Source: CBDBCU01 sp965242615
GTDB taxonomy: Bacteria; Chloroflexota; Dehalococcoidia; Lucifugimonadales; UBA3495
DNA: 64,000 bases
Assembly: GCA_965242615.1 (NCBI GenBank)
Contig: CBDESR010000005.1
Span: 682,001-746,000 of the forward strand
Reading direction: 5' to 3'
The notes beneath the pieces were generated by a model, which was not told where the DNA came from, ran no database searches, and was given only the letters and a program-made list of their open reading frames with translations. Of this stretch, positions 33,638-42,064 are shown in pieces (the first letter of the stretch is position 1; every line of letters begins with the position of its first letter). The translations under genes were made by a program, and so were the position numbers.

Positions 33638-33730
33638 TCAGCTTTCCATCCCGCAATTCCCTTGTATCCCTTGGCTATAGCCGGTAGGATATGCCTTGCG
33701 ATTTCCGATTTTCTATAAGGAGCCGGCATA

Positions 33731-34801
33731 ATGGCGGAGTATAACCTAGCCGTAATCGGCGGCGACGGCATCGGCCCGGAAGTGGTCGCCGAGGGCAAAA
33801 AGGTACTGGACTATCTGGCGGCTAACACCCCCGGCCTCAGTTTCAACTACACCGAATATCCCTGGGGTTCGGCTTACTACCGGGAAACCGGGCGGATGAT
33901 GCCGGAGGACGGACTGGAGCAGCTGCGTGGTCAGCAAGCCATCCTGTTCGGCGCAGTGGGCGACCCGGACATTCCCGACCACATCACCCTGCAAGGGCTG
34001 CTGCTGCCGATGCGCCGCGTCTTTGACCAAGGCGTCTGCGTCCGCCCCGCCTACTTGCATCCCGGCGTAACTTCGCCCTTGGCCGGCAAAGGCCCGGGCG
34101 ATATTGACCTGGTGATTTTCCGGGAAAATACCGAAGGGGAATACGCGCCGGTCGGCGGCCGCCTTTATCCGGGGACGCCCTATGAAACCGTCATCCAAGC
34201 CAATGTGTTCACCCGCCGCGGCGCCGAGCGCATCATCCGCGCCGCCTTTGAGCATTGCCGCCGCCGCAACCGCGGCAACAAGGTAACTTCAGTAACTAAA
34301 TCCAACGCCCAAGCCCACAGTATGGTCTTTTGGGACGAAGTGTTTCAGTCGGTAGCCGCCGAATATCCCCAAATCCAGACCGAGTCCCTGCTGGTGGACC
34401 GGGCGGCGATGGACTTGGTGCGCTGGCCGGAGGATTTTGATGTGATGGTGGCGTCCAACCTCTTTGCCGACATCATCTCCGACATTGCCGCCGTAGTAAC
34501 CGGCAGTATGGGCTTGGCCCCCAGCGCCAACATCAACCCGGAGCGGGAACATCCGTCAATGTTCGAGCCGGTGCACGGCGCGGCCTTTGACCTAGCCGGT
34601 CAGGGCATTGCCAACCCCCTGGCTACCATATCGGCGGTAGGGATGATGCTGGAACACCTGGGCGAACCGGCGGCGGCGGAACGGGTTGACGCCGCCGTAA
34701 TCCGCAGCTTGCAGGAACGCCGGGTAATGACCCCGGACTTGGGCGGCAACGCCACCACCAGCCAGGTGGGGGATGAAGTGGTGCGGCTGTTGGGGGAATA
34801 G
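33731..34801 (+). CDS. Isopropylmalate/tartrate/D-malate dehydrogenase family
   Basis: 356 residues of the NAD-dependent beta-decarboxylating dehydrogenase family. Motifs: IGGDGIGPEVV; VGDPDIPDHITLQGLLLPMRR; VIFRENTEGEYAPVGGR; and MVASNLFADIISDIAA, with catalytic Asp and Lys (KVTSVTKSNA). The first two are closer to tartrate dehydrogenase/D-malate dehydrogenase (DmlA/TtuC) than to LeuB, which normally has GAVGGPKW. No leuCD is nearby, supporting a dicarboxylate role, though this is not proven. AAGGAGCC precedes the ATG. Confidence 0.88.
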   Translation: MAEYNLAVIGGDGIGPEVVAEGKKVLDYLAANTPGLSFNYTEYPWGSAYYRETGRMMPEDGLEQLRGQQAILFGAVGDPDIPDHITLQGLLLPMRRVFDQGVCVRPAYLHPGVTSPLAGKGPGDIDLVIFRENTEGEYAPVGGRLYPGTPYETVIQANVFTRRGAERIIRAAFEHCRRRNRGNKVTSVTKSNAQAHSMVFWDEVFQSVAAEYPQIQTESLLVDRAAMDLVRWPEDFDVMVASNLFADIISDIAAVVTGSMGLAPSANINPEREHPSMFEPVHGAAFDLAGQGIANPLATISAVGMMLEHLGEPAAAERVDAAVIRSLQERRVMTPDLGGNATTSQVGDEVVRLLGE

Positions 34802-34854
34802 GATATTATGCCCGGCGGCCGCGGCCGCTTGCCGTAAATCAGGAGCGATAAGGT

Positions 34855-35142
34855 ATGAAACGCCGCTTTAACGCCGTTGTTACCCGCGAAGGCGACTGGT
34901 TCGTTGCCCAATGCTTGGAAGTGGATGTTGCCAGCCAGGGGGAAACGGAGCAGGAATCCCTGGCTAACCTGCGGGAGGCGTTGGAACTTCACTTCACGCC
35001 GCCGGTAGCGACGGCAATGCCGCGCATCCATACCCTTGAGGTAGAAATTGCCGCCCCCTTAGCCCTTTGCCTTACCGGGAGGTTCGGCGCAAGCTGGAGG
35101 CCGCCGGTTTCCGCGTGGTCAGTCAACGGGGCGGCCATGTGA
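34855..35142 (+). CDS. hicB: HicB-type antitoxin, second module, possible 3' frameshift
   Basis: 95 residues as read. The N-terminal ~65 residues are a clear HicB core (VVTREGDWFVAQCLEVDVAS, then ESLANLREALELHF). The last ~25 residues (after EVEIAAP) run through the start of the HicA gene in another frame and do not look like HicB. A run of five C at about 35054-35058 is followed by TTAG; one base less would give AAP and a stop, the usual end. So either a frameshift extended the protein or the overlap is genuine. AGGAGCGATAAGG precedes the ATG. Confidence 0.8.
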   Translation: MKRRFNAVVTREGDWFVAQCLEVDVASQGETEQESLANLREALELHFTPPVATAMPRIHTLEVEIAAPLALCLTGRFGASWRPPVSAWSVNGAAM

Positions 35143-35273
35143 AGTTCGTCAAATCTGACGCCTCAGGAACCTTTACGGCAATGGTGCCGCACCATCGGGA
35201 AATCCCGGTTGGCACCTTACGGAACATCCTGCGGCAAGCTATGCTCAGCGTGGCTGAGTTTGAGGAGTTGTAA
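35067..35273 (+). CDS. hicA: HicA-type toxin, second module
   Basis: 68 residues from a TTG at 35067 (LPYREVRRKLEAAGF is the family start). The catalytic His is in SQRGGHVKFVK, followed by VPHHREIPVGTLRNILRQA. It overlaps the upstream hicB by 76 bases as annotated, much more than usual. That supports a frame change in hicB near its true end. No ATG is available upstream in this frame before a stop. Confidence 0.82.
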   Translation: MPYREVRRKLEAAGFRVVSQRGGHVKFVKSDASGTFTAMVPHHREIPVGTLRNILRQAMLSVAEFEEL

Positions 35274-35353
35274 GTGGACGGAAATACCAACCGCCCGCCC
35301 TACCCTACCTTGAAACCCAGAATCCCAATCCGCCATCAAAGGAGAGCCGCCCA

Positions 35354-35740
35354 ATGCCCAAATACACCTACGACCACATTCACCTCCGCTCCAAGCAGCC
35401 CGACGCAATGGCCGACTGGTTCGCGCGGATTTTTGATGCCCAAGTCATCAAGTCCGTCCAGTCCGATGGCTTCGTCCGCACCGACCTGAACATTGACGGC
35501 TTGATGGTCTTTATCGCTCCGGTCGCCGCCGATGCGGCAATGGCGGCCAGCCCGCCCGACCCGCACTTGGGCTTGGATCACTTCGGCTTTCGGGTGGACA
35601 ACCTGGACGAAACCGTCGCCGAACTGAAAAGCCGCGGCGCGGAAATGGCATCCGAACCCCGCATCATCCGCCCCGGCGTCCGGGTAGCCTTCGTCCGCGC
35701 CCCGGATGATGTTCGGATTGAACTGCTGCAACGGGACTAA
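35354..35740 (+). CDS. VOC (glyoxalase/dioxygenase fold) protein
   Basis: 128 residues of the vicinal-oxygen-chelate fold with two beta-alpha-beta-beta-beta repeats. Candidate metal ligands are His9/His11 (YDHIHLRS), His75 region (GLDHFGFRV) and Glu125 (RIELLQ). The family includes glyoxalase I, dioxygenases and epimerases; this member cannot be narrowed. AAAGGAG precedes the ATG. The gene converges with the restriction operon that ends at 35808. Confidence 0.82.
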   Translation: MPKYTYDHIHLRSKQPDAMADWFARIFDAQVIKSVQSDGFVRTDLNIDGLMVFIAPVAADAAMAASPPDPHLGLDHFGFRVDNLDETVAELKSRGAEMASEPRIIRPGVRVAFVRAPDDVRIELLQRD

Positions 35741-35807
35741 AGCCTGTTGCTGTTGTCAAGTTGGGAGCGAGGCAGTGCAGCCGGGGGGAGCTACACGACA
35801 CCGCCCT

Positions 35808-36602
35808 TCAGCCCTGTTGCACAATCCGATACCGGCCGGATTTCAACAGACGGATGCTGTTGTAATCATTCGGGTCGTCAAACCCGAATTGCCAGATGTG
35901 ATATTCGTCATTATCGGTGCGCTGAAAAAAGAGCGTGGAAACCGGCTTCGTGGTGTGGTTTTGCCACTGGCGGAACGGGTAGTAAAGTTGTCGGATGATG
36001 GTATTGTCAGCCTTCCCGCCTTTGGCCTCCACCAGCACAACTTGCTCCCTTCCTTCGTAACCGCCATCCACTTCGGTCTGTACGCTTTCCACATGAATAG
36101 GAAAGCCGTTGGCTACGAAATCAAATTCTGGCGTGTATTTCCTACCGCGTATCGTAAGCACGAGAGAATCGTCACCAGTAAAATGCCGAACCAGGCTCAG
36201 CGCATAAGCCCGATCCAGGTACTGCATTTCCGAGTTGCCTACTCCCGAAGTCTCCAACTCGAACGGAAAAGCGCTCTGGTAGTCCTGCAAGCGGGAAGTA
36301 ATGTTCGGGATGTCAATGTAGCCCTCGCCTTTGACGATGGCGTACTCCCCGTTCTTGACGGGCAGGATGAAAAGCCCCCTATCCCGAAAGACTTGGGGGC
36401 GGGACTCTCGCGTGTCCTGCTTGCACAGTATCCGCACCTCCTTGTCACTGGGGCGCGTGAAGTGCTGGCAAGCCTGATTGATTTGACGCCCCACTATAGG
36501 GAATGGCGCAGCGTCGAAGTCGTGGTTAGCGATTTCGTAGCGGTCGAAAATCGCTTGCCAACTAGGGCTATTGCCAGATTCGTCAATGGGAGCGAGCGTC
36601 AT
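35808..36602 (-). CDS. Type II restriction endonuclease-like protein (R2)
   Basis: 264 residues. A PD-(D/E)xK-type core is visible near residue 170: FDFVANGFPIHVESVQTEVDGG, then VVLVEAKGGKADN, with the ExK of the active site. The end (FDDPNDYNSIRLLKSGRYRIV) is shared with the other endonuclease-like gene of this operon (38378-39181), so they are distant homologues. Its start overlaps the end of a methyltransferase gene by four bases. The pairing with a methyltransferase makes a restriction role likely; the cut site is unknown. Confidence 0.78.
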   Translation of the reverse strand: MTLAPIDESGNSPSWQAIFDRYEIANHDFDAAPFPIVGRQINQACQHFTRPSDKEVRILCKQDTRESRPQVFRDRGLFILPVKNGEYAIVKGEGYIDIPNITSRLQDYQSAFPFELETSGVGNSEMQYLDRAYALSLVRHFTGDDSLVLTIRGRKYTPEFDFVANGFPIHVESVQTEVDGGYEGREQVVLVEAKGGKADNTIIRQLYYPFRQWQNHTTKPVSTLFFQRTDNDEYHIWQFGFDDPNDYNSIRLLKSGRYRIVQQG

Positions 36603-37516
36603 ACCATCACCTCGCTACTCTCGGACGGCTGGTATTGGTCTGGAGACTCCAGCAACTGGCGTTGCAGCTTGAAATCGGCAGTTTCCATATCGGAAACTTC
36701 ATCCGGGGCAAAGCCTGCCATGGTTTCCCCCAACCGCTTGACCCCTAACTCGGCATACTCCTCGACCAGTTCACTGCCAATGAAATGGCGGCCCAGCTTC
36801 AAGGCGGCTACGCCGGTGGTAAAAGAACCGGCAAAGGGGTCAACTACCAAATCGCCCGGATTGGTGCTGGCCCGCAGGCAACGTTCAATCAGGGCTAACG
36901 GCTTTTGCGTGGGGTGTTTGCCGCTCCGCTTTTCACCTTTACCGGCAGCCGGCAGCCGCCAAACGGTTTTCATCTGCTTGCCGCCGTTTTCTGCTTTCAT
37001 TTCCTGGTAGTTAAAGGTGTAGCGGTGCTTGCTGCCTTTGGGGGCTTTGGTGGCCCACAGCAGGGTTTCGGTGGAGTGGGCAAAACAGCGACAGCCCAAG
37101 TTAGGCGGCGGGTTGTTCTTTTCCCAAACGATATCGTTCAGGATACGAAAGCCCAACTGCATCATTGCCATACCCACGCTGAGGTAGATATGCAGGGTGC
37201 CGGACACCCAGATCGTGCCGGCCGGTTTCAGGATGCGGTGGCACTCCCGCAACCAGGAAAGATTAAACTCGTGGTCATTCTCAATCCCGCCGCTCTTGTC
37301 CCAATCACCCTTGTTGACGCTGACCCGCTTGCCGGCTACGCAGGTCACGCCGTCGTTGGAAAGCAAATAGGGCGGGTCGGTCCAGATGCAATCCACGCTG
37401 TCGGCGGGCAGCGCGGCCATCAACGCCAGTCCGTCGCCCCGGTATAGGGCCGACTGTCCATCCGCCGACTGCCAAGCCAATCGCCCGGCGTAATCAGCGC
37501 AAACCATCATCTGCAT
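36599..37516 (-). CDS. Adenine-N6 DNA methyltransferase, beta class (M2)
   Basis: 305 residues. The catalytic DPPY motif is in VDCIWTDPPYLLSNDG near residue 45, and the SAM-binding motif follows near the C-terminus (VDPFAGSFTTGVAALKLGRHFIGSE). DPPY before FxGxG is the beta-class order seen in HinfI- and DpnA-type enzymes. The HPTQKPLALIERC motif links the two. It probably protects sites cut by the R2 protein encoded immediately downstream. It overlaps the upstream methyltransferase by 23 bases. Confidence 0.88.
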   Translation of the reverse strand: MQMMVCADYAGRLAWQSADGQSALYRGDGLALMAALPADSVDCIWTDPPYLLSNDGVTCVAGKRVSVNKGDWDKSGGIENDHEFNLSWLRECHRILKPAGTIWVSGTLHIYLSVGMAMMQLGFRILNDIVWEKNNPPPNLGCRCFAHSTETLLWATKAPKGSKHRYTFNYQEMKAENGGKQMKTVWRLPAAGKGEKRSGKHPTQKPLALIERCLRASTNPGDLVVDPFAGSFTTGVAALKLGRHFIGSELVEEYAELGVKRLGETMAGFAPDEVSDMETADFKLQRQLLESPDQYQPSESSEVMV

Positions 37517-38381
37517 ACTCCCCCATCCGCTCCAGCATTTGCCTTTGTACTTCCGACAAGGCGTCCTCGCTTTCCTGCCCGTTGCGCCCTTTCAACTGAA
37601 CCGGATGCCGATATGCCGTTTCAATCTTGCCGCCATTCCGCAAGCGGCTTTCAATTATATCGCAATAATGGGACTGGATTTCACAGGTCAGGTAAGTCAG
37701 TCCCAAACTTTTAGCCTGCACTACTTCCGACCCGCTGCCGCCGAACAGGATAAAGGCGGTATCTCCGGGCTGAGTGCAGGACTTGAGTAGCAGTTCAGAC
37801 AATCCCTCCGGGATTTGGCAGGGATGACTGGTCTTCTGCCGGGATACATTCTTGACTAGGTTAAAGTTCAGCCAAGAGTAAGGCATCCGCCCCGTATGCC
37901 CCTGCCGCAGCCGCTCCCGAATGCGCCGGTCGGTAGGGTTCTGATAAGGTTGCGCCACCTGCTCCTTGTAAAAGCGGTTGTGGCGGGACTTGGTGGCGTG
38001 CAGAATGGAGCGGTGCGCCGTAGTGAACCGCCGGCTGGTATGCCCTACGTTGGTGTTATAGACCCAGACATAATCGTGGACGGACCAGGCGTGTTCGTCC
38101 AGAAACTTGACCCGCAGATAGGCGTTCTGCTTGGGATAGTTAATCAGGAACATATTGCCATCGGCGCGCAAAACCCGCAGGCACTCCTGGGCCAAGTCAA
38201 TATACCAGTCCACATACTCGTCCCAAGACGCCGTGAAAGTCCGCCCGGCGTAGCGGATGCCGGCGTTATAATCCGGGTCTCCGTAAATCACAGCTACGGA
38301 CTCATCCGGCAAATCTCGTAGGACCGCCATCACATCGGAGTTGACCACCCGGTTACGGTATATTTCCGGCAAAGGGTTCAT
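37494..38381 (-). CDS. DNA methyltransferase, DPxY variant (M1)
   Basis: 295 residues of the N6/N4 methyltransferase family. The catalytic motif reads GDPDYN, a DPxY variant instead of DPPY, near residue 35, and the SAM motif ILFGGSGSEVVQAKSLG is near residue 205. The TSHPCQIPEGLSELLLKSC segment precedes it, as in beta-class enzymes. It overlaps the R1 gene by four bases upstream and M2 by 23 bases downstream. The likely partner is R1. The base modified (N6-A or N4-C) cannot be told. Confidence 0.82.
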   Translation of the reverse strand: MNPLPEIYRNRVVNSDVMAVLRDLPDESVAVIYGDPDYNAGIRYAGRTFTASWDEYVDWYIDLAQECLRVLRADGNMFLINYPKQNAYLRVKFLDEHAWSVHDYVWVYNTNVGHTSRRFTTAHRSILHATKSRHNRFYKEQVAQPYQNPTDRRIRERLRQGHTGRMPYSWLNFNLVKNVSRQKTSHPCQIPEGLSELLLKSCTQPGDTAFILFGGSGSEVVQAKSLGLTYLTCEIQSHYCDIIESRLRNGGKIETAYRHPVQLKGRNGQESEDALSEVQRQMLERMGEYADDGLR

Positions 38382-39181
38382 CGTTCCACCAGATTATACT
38401 CGGCGTTCCGTACCAAGCGAATGGAGCCGGGGCGTTGCGGGTCGTCGAAAGCGTAGAGATACAGCCGCAGCCGCGCATCCCGCCGCAACATATAACAACA
38501 CCGGATCGAAACTCCTTCCCATCCCTCCGTAGCCTGCCGGTAATACCGGAAAGGGTTGAACAGCTGAAAGACATTGAAATCCGCCGGCTCTCCGTTCTTG
38601 GCCTCAAAAACGGTGATTTGCCTTTGATACTCCAAGGTAAAGTCAATCTCAACCTGTACTCGGTTGACATTGATTTTATCATCCCCGATACGATAATCCA
38701 ACGGGATTTGCGTCCGATGGGAGCCATAAACTTTGGGCGCAGCGGCAATATCCTCATACAGGAAATCGTGGATAATGCGCTGGTTGTAGCCCACCGACAG
38801 GATGTTGCTTTCGCTGGTGTTGATGTTGTTCAGGATACTGCGCCGGTAACGCCACTGGTAACGGTTTTCCTCAGGAATCGGCTCAAACTCGTGATAGCCG
38901 CTGGCAATGCCCGAAACGAACCGATGCCGGCCGCGCCCCAGGTGAACCACGAACACATCATCCTGACGCAGCCTTTCCGGCAAAACCGCCGAGTTGTCAA
39001 TCTTGGTAGCGTCAAAGGGATTGCCAAACCCCACTGCGGCGCAGATTGCTTTGACTTCGTTGTTGTCAAAGCTCCGGTCACCCTTCTCTTGGCAAAGGGC
39101 GTAAAGGCGGGCAATGACCGTCTGTTTCAGACTCTGGTTTGGCGTAACCACAAAACACCGCCCAAATTCAACTCGCCCCAA
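38378..39181 (-). CDS. Type II restriction endonuclease-like protein (R1)
   Basis: 267 residues. The nuclease-like core reads VEIDFTLEYQRQITVFEAKNG near residue 180, providing the (D/E)xK pair, followed by FNVFQLFNPFRYY. The C-terminal end (LYAFDDPQRPGSIRLVRNAEYNLVE) resembles that of R2. A helical N-terminal part may be a DNA-binding region. The start is uncertain: TTG at 39181 as given, or an internal GTG ten codons on. First gene of the R1-M1-M2-R2 operon. Confidence 0.75.
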   Translation of the reverse strand: MGRVEFGRCFVVTPNQSLKQTVIARLYALCQEKGDRSFDNNEVKAICAAVGFGNPFDATKIDNSAVLPERLRQDDVFVVHLGRGRHRFVSGIASGYHEFEPIPEENRYQWRYRRSILNNINTSESNILSVGYNQRIIHDFLYEDIAAAPKVYGSHRTQIPLDYRIGDDKINVNRVQVEIDFTLEYQRQITVFEAKNGEPADFNVFQLFNPFRYYRQATEGWEGVSIRCCYMLRRDARLRLYLYAFDDPQRPGSIRLVRNAEYNLVER

Positions 39182-39308
39182 AACTTACCACACCCCCATC
39201 CCCGGGTCAACGCGCAGCGGTCAGCCGTCCCGCCCCCTTTACCGGAAAATGTGCTATAGTGGGCTGGGAGCAAGACGGGCTGAAGTTTCCCCCGGAGGTT
39301 TGCCGGCA

Positions 39309-39578
39309 ATGGTTTGGAAGTATTCCCAACTGACCGATAAGTGGTGGGTCGAGTACCTGGCCGACGAAATCTATGACTACGGGCCGCGGCTCAAGAACAC
39401 GGGCTTGCCGGTCTGGGCGCTGGTCAGCCTCTACAAGGTCTATGACGGGGACAAGGACCGGGTCCTGTATGGCTATCGGGATTGGCTGACCGCCGCTGAT
39501 GTCGAGGCTGCCCTGGCCTACTATGAGGATTTCCCGGAGGACATCGATCGCAAATTGCGGTCGATGGAGGCGGTCTAA
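39309..39578 (+). CDS. DUF433-type antitoxin-like protein
   Basis: 89 residues from the ATG at 39309, chosen because GGAGG lies 11 bases upstream; the longer in-frame extension to 39114 overlaps the restriction gene and is unlikely. The DUF433 helix-turn-helix part is seen in GLPVWALVSLYKVYDGDKDRVL and LTAADVEAALAYYEDFPEDID. DUF433 proteins are usually paired with DUF5615 PIN-like toxins, as here. They are thought to bind the toxin and the operator. Confidence 0.82.
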   Translation: MVWKYSQLTDKWWVEYLADEIYDYGPRLKNTGLPVWALVSLYKVYDGDKDRVLYGYRDWLTAADVEAALAYYEDFPEDIDRKLRSMEAV

Positions 39579-39964
39579 TGGCCCGTTTTTACCTGGATGA
39601 GCAGGTGGAAACTGAGGTAAGGGACATCCTCATCCAGTACGGCCACGACGCCATCCATGCGTACGATGTTGGACACCGCCAAACCCCGGACACCCAGCAT
39701 TTGCTGTTCGCGGCCAGTGCCAACCGAATTATGGTTACGCTCGACCGGCAGGACTTTGAGGAACTGCACCGCCTTTGGCTGGCCCTCAACTCCTGGCTGA
39801 ATCTGCCCCGGGAACACGCCGGCATTTTAACCACTTGGGGCAACATCGCCGCCGTCGAATGGGCCGGTTTGATTCATCTCTTTATCGGCGATAACCCGGA
39901 AATGCGTAACCGGATGTGGCGGTGGAATCGCCAGAGCCGCCGTTGGCAGCCCTACGGCTGGTAG
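39578..39964 (+). CDS. DUF5615 PIN-like toxin
   Basis: 128 residues. The N-terminal MARFYLDEQVETEV carries the first acidic pair; RIMVTLDRQDFEEL supplies the second, the pattern of the PIN-like DUF5615 fold (a reduced PIN RNase). It overlaps the DUF433 stop by one base (TAATG), so the two are translationally coupled. PIN-type RNase toxicity is inferred from the family. Confidence 0.82.
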   Translation: MARFYLDEQVETEVRDILIQYGHDAIHAYDVGHRQTPDTQHLLFAASANRIMVTLDRQDFEELHRLWLALNSWLNLPREHAGILTTWGNIAAVEWAGLIHLFIGDNPEMRNRMWRWNRQSRRWQPYGW

Positions 39965-39981
39965 CCGTTGCCCCCAATCCC

Positions 39982-40605
39982 CTACGCCGACCCCAAAGCC
40001 ACCCGCACTATTTTCTTTTCCAACGCCAACGCCAGCTGCTCGGTCAGCGATAGGCGGTCGTGGTCGCCCACCGCGCCAACGAAAGCCACTCCCAATATGC
40101 GCCCTACCCGGAAGTCGATGACCGTTGAGGACAATACCCCGTATGGCCCGCCTTGTACCGCTTTCAGGGCTACCGCCTCGTCAAAAAAGCCCGCCGGCTC
40201 CAATCGCTGCACCGAAATCAGCTGCGAATCCTCGCCGACGCTTTCCCCCACATTGCGCTCAAAATCTTTCAGGAAAATGTCGTGCATCCACGCCGACACC
40301 GAATCCGGCTTGTCGAACAGGTGGGCTACCGAGGAGCCGACGAAATTGAACCCGTCATAAATGGACATATCGGCAGTGGCCCCGAACTCCCGCATATAGC
40401 CGTTAATGCGCCCGGCCCGGCGGAATCGGGTCGCGCTACTGCCGGCAAAACCGTGCTGCGCCATCTCCCCGTTAGTCAGCACGCCCACCCGCACCGGTTG
40501 ATAGCCCTGAAACTCCGGCGGCAAGTCCTCCTTATCCAGAGTCATAAACTCCAAATCCGGCTCCGTAATGCGGAAAGTAGCCCGTTCCAACGCTGCCGAA
40601 GTCAC
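39982..40605 (-). CDS. Hypothetical protein
   Basis: 207 residues from a GTG at 40605, which has GGGGAGGG at good distance; the longer frame to 40815 overlaps the preceding gene and is implausible. The sequence is mixed alpha/beta with RVGVLTNGEMAQHGFAG, YDGFNFVGSSVAHLF and VIDFRVGRILGVAFVGAVGDH. No family recognised. It is 89 bases downstream of the Asp-box propeller gene in the same direction, so probably co-transcribed. Confidence 0.65.
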   Translation of the reverse strand: MTSAALERATFRITEPDLEFMTLDKEDLPPEFQGYQPVRVGVLTNGEMAQHGFAGSSATRFRRAGRINGYMREFGATADMSIYDGFNFVGSSVAHLFDKPDSVSAWMHDIFLKDFERNVGESVGEDSQLISVQRLEPAGFFDEAVALKAVQGGPYGVLSSTVIDFRVGRILGVAFVGAVGDHDRLSLTEQLALALEKKIVRVALGSA

Positions 40606-40694
40606 TGGAAAACCCTCCCCTGTTGCTTGACGCCGGTTCCCCGGCCGGCCGGGCATTCGCTCCCGGCAAACCGGGGAACCGGCTGTATTGCCGA

Positions 40695-41777
40695 TTAGCC
40701 GCAGACCATCGGATAGATATGGCGGCCGCGGGACATTTCCCCCGGCACCTGGCTTTTGTCCCAGGTTTCGCCGCCATCCCGGCTGCGGAACACCAAGCCG
40801 TCCCGGTCGCAGCAATAGACCTTTTCCGGGGCCGCCCGGTCAAGGGCAATCTGGAACATTCGGCTGGGTGCCAATTCGCCCAAATCCACCCGCTGCCAAG
40901 TTTCCCCGGCGTCCCGGCTGCGTACCAATACCCCGGCCTCGGTAGTGCCGGCCGGCGCGCTGCCGCCGCCGGCCCCGGCCGCCAGGTACATCGTATTGGG
41001 GTCATCCGGGGCTACCGCCAAATCCCGGCAGTAGCTGCCGCCGGGGAACATCTCCTCAATGTCCACGAACTCCCAGTTGCTACCCCGGTTGCGGCTGCGG
41101 AACATTGCCAGTTGGGTAATGATATAGACCAGGCCCGGGGCCTTGGGGTTGACCTGTACGCCGTGCAAATCCACCGGCCCGGTGCGGGTATAGTGGCCGT
41201 CGGTGATGGATTCCCAACTATCGCCGCCGTCCCGGCTGGCCACCAGACCGCCCACCTCGATTGCCCCGTACACCTCTTGGGGATTATGGGCGTCCAAGGC
41301 CAGACCGATAACCCGCTTGACGATGGGATAGGGGTTCATCGTGATGTGGGGGAAGTTAATGTTCTTGGTGTTGCCCTTTTGCCAGGTAGCGCCGCCGTCC
41401 TCAGAACGGCAGATGACGCAGCGGTCATAGCCGGCGTACATAACCTCCGGGTTTTGCGGATGCACGGCCAACGACCAGACATCGCCCTGGGGGGAATCGG
41501 TGGCTTCCCAATGGCCGCCCCGGTCATCGCTGCGATAGACGCCGGCTTGGGTGCCGGCGTAAATCACCGCCGGGTTCTGGGGATGCACCAGCAAAGCCCG
41601 CACTTGCGGCTCCTCCGGCAATCCCTTGGTGATGCTTTCCCAATCGTCGGAACCGTCGACTTGGCGGTACAGGCCGCCGCCGCCCAGCGGCCGGTCGGCT
41701 GCTGACGCGCCGACAATCAGCGGCCCTTCGCCGGCGATGCCGGCATAAAGATAGGTTTGGCGCTGCGGGTCCGTCAT
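40695..41777 (-). CDS. Asp-box (BNR-repeat) beta-propeller protein
   Basis: 360 residues with at least six Asp-box motifs of the form S-x-D-x-G-x-x-W: YRSDDRGGHW, CRSEDGGATW, VASRDGGDSW, RSRNRGSNW, VRSRDAGETW and FRSRDGGETW. These mark blades of sialidase-like or VPS10-like propellers. No signal peptide is visible. Sialidase catalytic arginines and Tyr are not evident, so it may be a binding or photosystem-assembly-like propeller rather than a glycosidase. A gene of unknown function follows. Confidence 0.82.
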   Translation of the reverse strand: MTDPQRQTYLYAGIAGEGPLIVGASAADRPLGGGGLYRQVDGSDDWESITKGLPEEPQVRALLVHPQNPAVIYAGTQAGVYRSDDRGGHWEATDSPQGDVWSLAVHPQNPEVMYAGYDRCVICRSEDGGATWQKGNTKNINFPHITMNPYPIVKRVIGLALDAHNPQEVYGAIEVGGLVASRDGGDSWESITDGHYTRTGPVDLHGVQVNPKAPGLVYIITQLAMFRSRNRGSNWEFVDIEEMFPGGSYCRDLAVAPDDPNTMYLAAGAGGGSAPAGTTEAGVLVRSRDAGETWQRVDLGELAPSRMFQIALDRAAPEKVYCCDRDGLVFRSRDGGETWDKSQVPGEMSRGRHIYPMVCG

Positions 41778-42027
41778 ACTTGCCCCTCCCGTTAAAACAG
41801 CGTTCAGTGTCCCGGTTTGCCGCCCCTGATTGTAGCAACTCCGGAGCGGATTGCCAACCGGCGGGGGGCAAGGGGCGCAGTTTCAGAAACTATTGGTACT
41901 GGTTTTGACGGCATTTTTATGGCCGCGAGCCTTGGCAAGTCAGATAGAGGGACGATGGAAATCGTCCAATTTGAGGCGTATTTTCCCTTACCAACACTTT
42001 CTAAACAGGGCCCAGCTGCTATGCCGG

Positions 42028-42056
42028 TTGAAACTTAATCCCCGCTGCTATATGCT
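42028..42056 (+). promoter_or_regulatory. Promoter giving a leaderless message
   Basis: TTGAAA (42028-42033), a 17-base spacer and TATGCT (42051-42056). The predicted start is at about 42063, two bases from the ATG at 42065. The rest of 41778-42027 shows no gene. Confidence 0.5.
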
Positions 42057-42064
42057 ACCCCTCT

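Noticed and set aside
39114..39308. N-terminal extension of the DUF433 gene
   Set aside because: The extension overlaps the R1 restriction gene and is not DUF433-like; the ATG at 39309 has GGAGG upstream.
40606..40815. 70-residue N-terminal extension of the hypothetical gene at 39982
   Set aside because: It overlaps the Asp-box propeller gene; the GTG at 40605 has a good ribosome-binding site.
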